Below are positions 57,130 through 64,000 of a stretch of DNA of 64,000 nucleotides, one piece after another. The stretch is from Lingula anatina. Its lineage: Eukaryota > Brachiopoda > Lingulata > Lingulida > Lingulidae. The notes under the pieces are model-generated. The model was given only the letters and a program-made list of their open reading frames with translations. It was not told the DNA's origin and ran no database searches. Position 1 is the first letter of the stretch, and each line of letters starts with the position of its first letter. Made by a program: the position numbers and the translations under genes. The DNA lies in assembly GCF_001039355.2 (NCBI RefSeq), contig NW_019775484.1:137478-201477 (forward strand), given 5' to 3'.

Positions 57130-58020
57130 CTGAAAAATAAAAAACAAAATAAATGCACGTCTTTAGATTATATTTTATAAAAATGGTCAATTCATTGTGA
57201 TGAAAAGACATAATATAAAGATGAAAGTGAAAAAATCAAGTAATGATTATGCACATAGGTATATTTTTTGTGATCACTGTCTCTGTACTGGTACATTTTG
57301 TTAACCCTTTAACTGCCAAATCATATTTTTTTGTTTTCTTCTTAATTCACGGGACAGAGACTAGATTAAAAAGCTAGCATTGGTATAGTATATTTCATGA
57401 TTCATTGGGTTTTAGGATATTTTCTTTCATGATCATGATATTTAGGGTGATCACGCCATAAGTGCCAATGTAGATGGGATTTAATGTTTGATGTTTTAAA
57501 ACGAGTTAATTCATTGGTTTCAGTTATTTCAGAGCAAGTGCTATGATGCAGTTTGTCCTATCAGTTTGTCCTATCAGACTTACAATACTTAACAATGTTT
57601 TTTCTTTCTTCATGTTTTCCTTTCATATATATAAATGAAGCAAAATTTATCAGGAAAACTTTATTTACAATTCTACCGAGGACATCATCAAAGAAGAAAT
57701 AAACACGATCAAATGAATATTTTGTTCTAGTTTCCATAATATGTAATTGATTATAAGGTGATATATTTCATTGTTAAGTGAGAAGTGTCCCTTTCAGATG
57801 TAAATAAATTGTTTTCTTTCTACAAAATTTTTTTTTCAGATTTTTAGATTTTACTAGATAGTCCTTTCTGCGATAACTCTTTCTATGCAAATGCCTTTTT
57901 AAACTTTTTACTTTTTCTGTTACATTTACATTTACTTATTTGTTATACCGAGTTAAAAAAACAAAACTTAAAGCTTTTTACAAAACTGACCACAACATAG
58001 CACCATCTCCTGCATAGTCC
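57130..58020. other. No recognisable feature
   Basis: Single-copy AT-rich DNA; no gene supported. Confidence 0.5.
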
Positions 58021-58242
58021 TTTCACTGGTGTAATTGCACTTTTCTGCACACTCTGAGTTTTTGCAAGTACTGACAAACCACGAATTTGCACAACTCCAG
58101 GAGGTCTTTTAAATTTCTAGTGTGTGGGATTTCTTTCTTCATGAGGAAGCACATGCACTTCAGTGCACCAATGAAAGCCTTCGTTTCCCACCTGTGATTG
58201 TCTGTATCCACCGCCAAACTGTGAGACACCTGATGCATGATG

Positions 58243-58247
58243 GACTG
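58243..58247. repeat. Target-site duplication (GACTG), left copy
   Basis: Matches 59,743-59,747. On the minus strand it is CAGTC, part of the Gln-Ser codons of the interrupted exon. Confidence 0.85.
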
Positions 58248-59742
58248 CAGGGTTCTCCCCAGGAATTGAAAATAGCCCTTATTTTTTTTTACGCAAGAGC
58301 ACCGAAACTCGCGAAGCGAGGCACAAAGGGGGGGGGGGATGTGCCCTTCGGAGGAAAAACTTTCATTATTTCATGCAAAAAGGGTGCAATCCCATGCAAT
58401 CTGAAGCTATCATTTAATCGTTACGACATAGCCCATTTGCAGGACCAAATTTAGCGGGAAAATCAGGGCTAGACACTTATGAGCACCTGTCCGAATTTCA
58501 ATCCAACCTATCCAACAAAACTAATATTTTTTTAATTCATACCATTGAACTTTGTAAGTAAATATGTGTAGTCATACATTTAATGCATTTATTGCCAAGA
58601 CATTAAATGAAATGAGCCGGAAAATGCACCTGAAAGTGGATTTATTTTCAGATAAAAAGTTATTTTTTCATACTTGTGAACTCCTGAAGATTTAATCTTG
58701 CATATAAGTCTGATTTAACATTATAAAGTTTCAACAAGATCTTCAGTCCCAAAGATTTCACGTTCTATAGTGAGTAGATAGCATACAACGTATTTGATTG
58801 ACAGGCAGTATGTTGCCTGGACAACGAACTAGATACAGCCAGTTCATCTAGTCCAATCTGGCTTTGTAACAAGCACAGTACTTGTGTTGTTTCTGTAACG
58901 GTCTTTCTCTCTAGAGCACGTACATTTTTAACCAAATAAATATTCAGTAGTGAGCCTGTTATGTGAATAAAGTTTGTCTGATGAAGTTCTGGAGGGTGTT
59001 CACTTTCATAACTTGACGGTAAGTTTGCTCAGACTTCGTTTTGTGACTGCACATGTTTTGTGCCAAAAGTAGGTCACTCTTTTCAGTACCGTCTAGGAGG
59101 AGACAAAAAGACGTTAGTATGCATCAAAAATGATTTTTAAAAGATTTTTGCTCCAAATTTCTCATAAATCATGACCTGTCTGTCGGACAGCCAACCCTGC
59201 AACTTCACCTGTCCGAGCTGAGTTTTTACCTGACCCGGACAGGCGCTGATGTATTAAATAGCGTTGCATCTTTTCTGATATTTTCTCTTGCCGCATGGAT
59301 ACATTTATTTATAAATGATCACGACTGCTACTATTCTTCAGTCAAAATAACATGAAGGATAGACTATTTATATATTTCTCCAAAAATATAGATAAAGCAA
59401 ACAAATCTCACAGAATTACATTGATGACGAAACTAATAAGCAGATGTTGATATTCGAAACTTGTCAGAACGCAGGTCCCGTGCCCTCAACATAAGATGTT
59501 ATACTGGCAGAATAAAAATAAACAACTTAACGTCCAAGTACGCACACAAGTCGTTTACGTCGCGACTGTCAGGAATAAAGGCATTAAAGGCATTGGTCAC
59601 ACACACACTCTTAAAGGGTATCGGAGTTCAAAGAATCGTGTCGGCAAAAAAAGAAGTGTATCGGCAAAAAGAGATGCATATCGGCAAAAAAAAAAAATGC
59701 GTATCGGGGCCGATACGCTATAAAGGCCTGGGGAGAACCCTG
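58248..59742. mobile_element. hAT-like non-autonomous element with 16-bp TIRs and 5-bp TSD
   Basis: The ends are perfect inverted repeats: CAGGGTTCTCCCCAGG at 58,248-58,263 and its complement at 59,727-59,742. GACTG flanks both sides (58,243-58,247 and 59,743-59,747). Near the right end the word gtatcggcaaaa is repeated four times (59,635-59,705), like subterminal transposase-binding repeats. Ends in CAGGG fit hAT. Typical hAT TSDs are 8 bp, but the hAT5 group makes 5-bp TSDs. No transposase is visible in the interior, which includes a G run (58,328-58,339) and a second CAGGG-start word at 58,465. Confidence 0.85.
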
Positions 59743-60180
59743 GACTGTTCATGCCTCTTAATAGTGTCTTCTCTGAACGTCTGGCACGACTTGGTCCAGA
59801 TATCAGTTCCTTTCTTGAACCTTTGACCATGGCTTGAACACCAGGCACAAAACACCTGTAACAATGCATTTCTATGGTTATACAATGGTATTTGATGTTT
59901 ATGTAGCGATACACAATAATTTAATGATGCAATGATCTTCCGTCTGACAGACATGCAATAGCGTCGAAGTTGCTGCCTTTGCCCTGCTCTAAATGATTGT
60001 GAATGCACTTTTATTGATATTTTTAGTTAACAAATGGGTTCAAAGTCTCGTAAAGCTTCTCACATTTTCAAAAAAATCTAATCATACTGGATTAAAAACG
60101 TACAAATATATCATAACATTGGTTTGTTCACGTTCAGGTGGATTGCTGGAGGGGCAGGTCTTATATTCAAGACTGTCAAT

Positions 60181-60561
60181 TGTTACGCCTTCGCAGCCGA
60201 GTGCCATATGAAGGTACAAATAACAATGTACTTACTGGTGTCCTAGAGTCAATAACAGAATCTGCAATCACTGTAATAGAGGTCTACGAGCCAAAAAGAG
60301 CCCAAAGAGCAAAGACCACAAGAGAGAGCTACAAGAGCCAAGAGACCGCAAAGAGGCCGATTTATTTTAAGTCACACCTTATATACAAGTTCAGATAATA
60401 CACGTTTACCAATCAGAACCAATTATACAGTGAAGAGTTTTACCTTTAAGTTATCAATGACAGGAGAGATTCAAACTTGCACACCGGACAACACTTTACT
60501 TATAGAGACATCTACCGGTAGCAATATAAAACAATCTCAACTAACGCACTACATCGTCACA
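60181..60561 (-). mobile_element. 3' LTR of Ty3/gypsy element
   Basis: Minus-strand LTR, TGTGACG...GTAACA, 381 bp. It matches the solo LTR at 36,065-36,399 but has an extra purine-rich repeat (agagccaaaa-type, about 60,285-60,355). TG...CA ends are present. Confidence 0.88.
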
Positions 60562-60575
60562 CTCTCACCCCTTTT
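60562..60575 (-). promoter_or_regulatory. Polypurine tract of the Ty3/gypsy element
   Basis: Minus strand AAAAGGGGTGAGAG directly abuts the LTR start TGTGACG. In LTR retrotransposons this is the primer for plus-strand DNA synthesis. It fixes 60,181-60,561 as the 3' LTR. Confidence 0.85.
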
Positions 60576-60939
60576 GACGAACCATTACTTTAAATTGTTA
60601 AACTGACAATTATTATAATTCAGCAACTGAAATCATCCTTTACATTTAAAATAAGCAAGTAAAGCAAATAAGTTCATTCTTGTTATACCAGGAGTCAACA
60701 TTTAACTTTAACTGCTTAGCAAAGTCAATCAAGTCGGACGTCTCTCATAAATAAATGTCCATCCTTAGGAATGCAAAGCAAACTTTTTAAAATCCATTAT
60801 CACTTTAAATCAACTTTAAAGTACACAAAGTGATTTTAACTCAAAGTTGCTCAAAATAATATTATTAATGAGAACAATGTCAATGTGAAATGTCAAATCA
60901 TTATATAGTCCATTTTTCATCCATGCAGTAAAGTAAATT

Positions 60940-61145
60940 TCATCCATTCTATTCCTTTATCAAATAATTGTCCTTCATTAAGTATGCTTCCCATATAAAT
61001 TGAAAGTCTTGACTGTTGTAAAGTTTGTGGTATAAAATTTTTAATAGCTATGTTGAATAGCTATATCGGGTAGCTCAATCCATGCCTTAGTACACCAATC
61101 ATATCCTTTCTCTTTTTCTAAAATAGTTTGACTCATCCATGGTCT
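60940..61145 (-). pseudogene. Divergent copy of the 3' ORF of the element
   Basis: Minus strand MSQTILEKEKGYDWCTKAWI then ELPDIAIQH resembles the ORF at 61,613-61,873 (MQILEAVLYEPINWCTEW ... NIALQ), including the conserved W-C-T. It is preceded by an AG after a T-rich run, as are the other copies. Out of frame with ATGGATGAG and soon stopped. Confidence 0.5.
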
Positions 61146-61185
61146 AAATAAAAAATACAAATAAGTAAATTAAATTCCTTTTATT

Positions 61186-61662
61186 TCAGCACTGCCGAAA
61201 AATTAAGGAAGTATTTGTATTTTTATCTTTAATTGTATAGAGAGGTGGGGATGCTTTGATTATATCATATGGTCCTCTATATAAGGGTCTAAGTTTCTTA
61301 CTTTCTCCCTTTTTATGACTTTCATCCCTCAAATATACCTTCTGACCACAAGTATATTCACTCTCTCTCAACTTTGCATCCTACAATTGTTTTTGACGTT
61401 TCTGCACACATTTCAATTTTTCTCTAGCCATTTTATGTGATCTATTTAGGCTTTCACTCAAGTTTTTCAACCATTCATGAGTTTCATATGGTATCAAATT
61501 TTCATTCACACAACCTGTTAGTAAGTGCATTGGCATAAAAACTTCTCTCCCTAACATCATCATGTTAGGAGTAAACCCTGTTGATGCATTCACAGTTGAA
61601 ATGATATGATGTTTAGCATTCTTCTTTTGATATTTCTTTTCTATAATCATTAATATTGTCAA
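61186..61662 (-). pseudogene. Integrase C-terminal part, repeat unit 1
   Basis: STVNASTGFTPNMMMLGREV, FMPMHLLTGCVNENLIPYE and THEWLKNLSESLNRSHKMAR, a frame break at a TAG after KRQKQL, then ESEYTCGQKVYLRDESHKKG and the GPY/F module YRGPYDIIKASPPLYTIKD. About 212 bp at the end (HHDRLRKF region) are deleted relative to unit 2. Confidence 0.85.
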
Positions 61663-61873
61663 TCATGTACTCCATTCCTTTTTCTGTTAGAATGTTCTCC
61701 TTCCAGAGAGTGCCTAGGTAATTTAAAGTTCTCGCTTCATAGAGTGAATTTGGTATCAAACTCTGTAAAGCAATATTAAATAGAGAGGAAGGATTATCAG
61801 TCCATTCTGTACACCAGTTAATAGGCTCGTAGAGTACTGCTTCTAATATTTGCATGATATTGGATTCATCCAT
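61613..61873 (-). other. Extra ORF fused upstream of integrase, unit 1
   Basis: 86 codons: MDESNIMQILEAVLYEPINW, then CTEWTDNPSSLFNIALQSLI, YEARTLNYLGTLWKENILTE, ENDYRK-like end. It starts two bases after a (T)13-AG acceptor-like word and overlaps the integrase frame at its end. Normal position is probably 3' of integrase (see the copy at 60,940-61,145). Unknown function; an extra ORF after pol is the env position in some Ty3/gypsy elements, but no signal peptide or membrane segment is visible. Confidence 0.5.
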
Positions 61874-62060
61874 GATCTAAAAAAAAAAAAAAATACAAAT
61901 AAATAAATTAAATTCCTTTTATTTCAGCACTGCCGAAAATTAAGGAAGTATTTGTATACAACTATATCTTAACTAATAAACAAAATATACATCATTATAA
62001 TCATTCTAAGGTAAAATCTCTTAAATGAGATGGCATCTTAATTTGTCTACCAAATCTTGA

Positions 62061-62609
62061 TCATTTTACACTTGGTTCCACCAACTGTGGTTCATTCAAA
62101 CGAAAATCATTCTCTCTTTCAACAAATTTTCTCAATCTGTCATGATGTACCACCTGGATTTTTCCTTTTTTGTCTTTAATTGTATAGAGAGGTGGGGATG
62201 CTTTGATTATTTCATATGGTCCTCTATATAAGGGTCTAAGTTTCTTACTTTCTCCCTTTTTATGACTTTCATCCCTCAAATATACCTTCTGACCACAAGT
62301 ATATTCACTCTCTCTCAACTTTGCATCCTACAATTGTTTTTGACGTTTCTGCACACATTTCAATTTTTCTCTAGCCATTTTATGTGATCTATTTAGGCTT
62401 TCACTCAAGTTTTTCAACCATTCATGAGTTTCATATGGTATCAAATTTTCATTCACACAACCTGTTAGTAAGTGCATTGGCATAAAAACTTCTCTCCCTA
62501 ACATCATCATGTTAGGAGTAAACCCTGTTGATGCATTCACAGTTGAAATGATATGATGTTTAGCATTCTTCTTTTGATATTTCTTTTCTATAATCATTAA
62601 TATTGTCAA
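62061..62609 (-). pseudogene. Integrase C-terminal part, repeat unit 2
   Basis: As unit 1 but with the complete GPY/F module: YRGPYEIIKASPPLYTIKD, KKGKIQVVHHDRLRKFVER and an acidic tail ending LVEPSVK. The frame break at the TAG between KRQKQL and MRESEY is shared by all units. Confidence 0.87.
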
Positions 62610-62820
62610 TCATGTACTCCATTCCTTTTTCTGTTAGAATGTTCTCCTTCCAGAGAGTGCCTAGGTAATTTAAAGTTCTCGCTTCATAGAGTGAATTTGG
62701 TATCAAACTCTGTAAAGCAATATTAAATAGAGAGGAAGGATTATCAGTCCATTCTGTACACCAGTTAATAGGCTCGTAGAGTACTGCTTCTAATATTTGC
62801 ATGATATTGGATTCATCCAT
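62560..62820 (-). other. Extra ORF, unit 2
   Basis: Identical in protein sequence to the ORF at 61,613-61,873, with a (T)16-AG acceptor-like word two bases upstream of ATG. Confidence 0.5.
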
Positions 62821-62994
62821 GATCTAAAAAAAAAAAAAAAATACAAATAAATAAATTAAATTCCTTTTATTTCAGCACTGCCGAAAATTAAGGAAGTATT
62901 TGTATACAACTATATCTTAACTAATAAACAAAATATACATCATTATAATCATTCTAAGGTAAAATCTCTTAAATGAGATGGCATCTTAATTTGT

Positions 62995-63370
62995 CTACCA
63001 AATCTTGATCATTTTACACTTGGTTCCACCAACTGGTTCATTCAAACAAAAATCATTCTCTCTTTCAACAAATTTTCTCAATCTGTCATGATGTACCACC
63101 TGGATTTTTCCTTTTTTGTCTTTAATTGTATAGAGAGGTGGGGATGCTTTGATTATTTCATATGGTCCTCTATATAAGGGTCTAAGTTTCTTACTTTCTC
63201 CCTTTTTATGACTTTCATCCCTCAAATATACCTTCTGTGACCACAAGTATATTCACTCTCTCTCAACTTTGCATCATACAATTGTTTTTGACATTTCTGC
63301 ACATTTTTCCATTTTTCTTTAGCCATTTCATGTGATCTATTTAGGCTTTCACTCAAGTTTTTCAACCATT
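62995..63370 (-). pseudogene. Integrase C-terminal part, repeat unit 3
   Basis: GPY/F module as in unit 2 with a short internal deletion near the end (ENDFCLNEPVGG). Upstream it is cut within the LKNL segment and joined directly to 24 bases of LTR start at 63,371. Confidence 0.85.
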
Positions 63371-63394
63371 CAACTAACACACTACATCGTCACA
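63371..63394 (-). mobile_element. First 24 bp of the 5' LTR, joined to integrase
   Basis: Minus strand TGTGACGATGTAGTGTGTTA-GTTG equals the LTR start, then jumps into integrase. The remainder of the 5' LTR, gag, protease, RT, RNase H and N-terminal integrase are deleted. The element thus spans 60,181-63,394. No clear target-site duplication (tcaat versus ccatc). Confidence 0.8.
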
Positions 63395-63515
63395 CCATCT
63401 TTATTTTTGAACATAAAGGAAGAAACAATTTTTAGTTTTATTTGTTTGCTTTTTATCCATTTTTAAATGTTAATAAGATTCAAGGAAGCAATATATATTG
63501 TTCTACAAGGTGTGT

Positions 63516-63745
63516 TTAATAAAGCTGAATAGAATTTAAATGATAAGAGGCTTTGGGCTCTACTATTTTGTCCTTCATCAGTTCTTGTATGTCATCCATG
63601 TTCTTGTTTAATTCCTTTAGTTTGTCCATAATTTTAACAAGTGCCCCGAGTGTAAACATGGGCGCAGGTTGCTCTTGTCCCTCATGTGGCCCTTCTGCAT
63701 TGCTTTCAAATGTAATTAACGTAGTTCCAAATTACCACTCTCTGA
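63516..63745 (-). other. Open coiled-coil-like segment (unidentified)
   Basis: About 75 open minus-strand codons without a required start: ITFESNAEGPHEGQEQPAPM, then LGALVKIMDKLKELNKNMDD and IQELMKDKIVEPKAS. Hydrophobic residues spaced 3-4 apart (L, I, L, L, M, I, L, M) suggest a helix or coiled coil. It could be a gag N-terminal part or C-terminal tail of a transposon protein. Confidence 0.3.
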
Positions 63746-63779
63746 TATTTCTTAAAGTCAATCTCTAGAAAAATATGTT

Positions 63780-64000
63780 ACATCTGATATGTAGCAAATA
63801 TACGGTCAAGTTCATGTAACAGACTCTCTGTACTGTTGTAATGTTGAATGAGTGGCACCACATATTGCTTTCAGTCAGTCTTCTGGTGTGGTTCCAGCAT
63901 CCATAACATATCTAAAAGAGTACTATTTATTCTTTCAGTAATGCAATTACCCATTGGTTAGTAACTTGTTTTACGTGACTTCTCCATATCCCACTCAATT
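63780..64000 (-). pseudogene. Integrase fragment of a second Ty3/gypsy family, running off the window
   Basis: Minus strand after a stop: PMGNCITERINSTLLDMLWM, LEPHQKTD, stop, KQYVVPLIQHYNSTES. The P-x-G-N-x-x-(T)-E-R-x-N-x-T-L-L-x-M-L pattern holds the catalytic E of the integrase DDE core and is followed by the usual YNST. Sequence differs clearly from the RCMGIITQM family. Two in-frame stops mark decay. Confidence 0.78.

Larger units (their letters stand above)
54190..57130. repeat. Duplicated block D3, copy 5
   Basis: Starts with cagtgcttgagatcatttta, the same as 35,570, and contains the type B and type A Tc1 relics, family U, the basic exon and the acidic-repeat exon. About 540 bp between the last two (minisatellite and acceptor region) are deleted relative to copy 4, with an agc microhomology at the junction (56,716). 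Confidence 0.88.
58023..59855 (-). pseudogene. ZNF862/C17orf113-like TTF-type zinc-finger exon, split by a transposon
   Basis: Reading on the minus strand, the exon starts after acceptor TTGTTACAG (59,856-59,864) and reads VFCAWCSSHGQRFKKGTD, SCQTFREDTIKRHEQS. It is then interrupted at 59,742 by a 1,495-bp element and resumes at 58,247 with IMHQVSHSLAVDTDNH, AFIGALKCMCFLMKKEIPHT and NLKDLLELCKFV, ending at a TGA (58,023). The CxxC ... FR-x-x-T-x-K-x-HE-x-S pattern is the TTF-type zinc finger of hAT-derived ZNF862-like proteins, and the KKEIPHTR-x-x-x-LLEL segment matches the region after it. Removing element and one duplicated CAGTC leaves one frame. Disrupted here. Confidence 0.72.
61874..62820. 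repeat. 947-bp tandem repeat inside the element (units 1-3)
   Basis: The word catgatctaaaaaaaa at 61,872 recurs at 62,819, and the sequences 61,381-61,873 and 62,328-62,820 are essentially identical. A third partial unit covers 62,821-63,370, and a shortened one lies at 61,140-61,873. Units contain integrase C-terminus, spacer and the extra ORF. Confidence 0.92.

Overview
This window is animal nuclear DNA: AT-rich, with a eukaryotic tRNA-Gly(GCC) gene, GT-AG intron boundaries, Tc1/mariner, pogo, hAT, Mutator-like and Helitron-like relics, Ty3/gypsy and LINE fragments, and many micro- and minisatellites. The repeat mix suggests a marine invertebrate; I cannot name the species. No bacterial-style operon is present, and I see no complete host gene. 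Almost every recognisable coding stretch is a transposable-element relic or an isolated exon.

Layout. (1) 1-5,450: a repeat of about 1,255 bp carrying one intact and one truncated tRNA-Gly(GCC), poly-C tracts, and a second duplicated segment holding two copies of a MITE. (2) 5,447-10,684: an 85-bp tandem repeat, a 1.5-kb segment bounded by 25-bp inverted repeats, small repeats and a LINE fragment. (3) 10,685-21,500: a block of about 5.2-5.5 kb present twice, with Ty3/gypsy RT-RNase H, a YqaJ-type nuclease fragment, a Myb/SANT-like gene tail and Ty3/gypsy integrase. (4) 21,500-30,209: a second block of about 4.2 kb present twice, separated by a Helitron-like 3' end. (5) 30,210-35,560: single-copy DNA with a tRNA-like element, a Mutator-like transposase relic, a pogo/Tigger relic and an LTR-element end. 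(6) 35,570-57,130: four to five partial copies of a third block with Tc1/mariner relics, an unidentified multi-exon gene family (acidic repeat exon, small phase-0 exons, basic C-terminal exon) and two minisatellites. (7) 57,130-64,000: a ZNF862-like TTF-type zinc-finger exon split by a hAT-like element with a 5-bp target-site duplication, then a deleted and internally triplicated Ty3/gypsy element with 3' LTR and polypurine tract, then an integrase fragment of another Ty3/gypsy family at the edge.

Six isolated single Ns (3,562; 15,983; 25,891; 37,900; 40,816; 46,559) fall at or beside the borders of duplicated blocks. The simplest reading is that several 'tandem duplications' are alternative haplotypes or collapsed repeats joined by the assembler. 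That should be tested before any copy number is interpreted.

One Ty3/gypsy family supplies most of the retroelement pieces (12.6-13.6, 15.4-15.9, 18.5-19.4, 21.0-21.5, 53.5-54.1 and 60.2-63.4 kb). Every copy visible here is broken.
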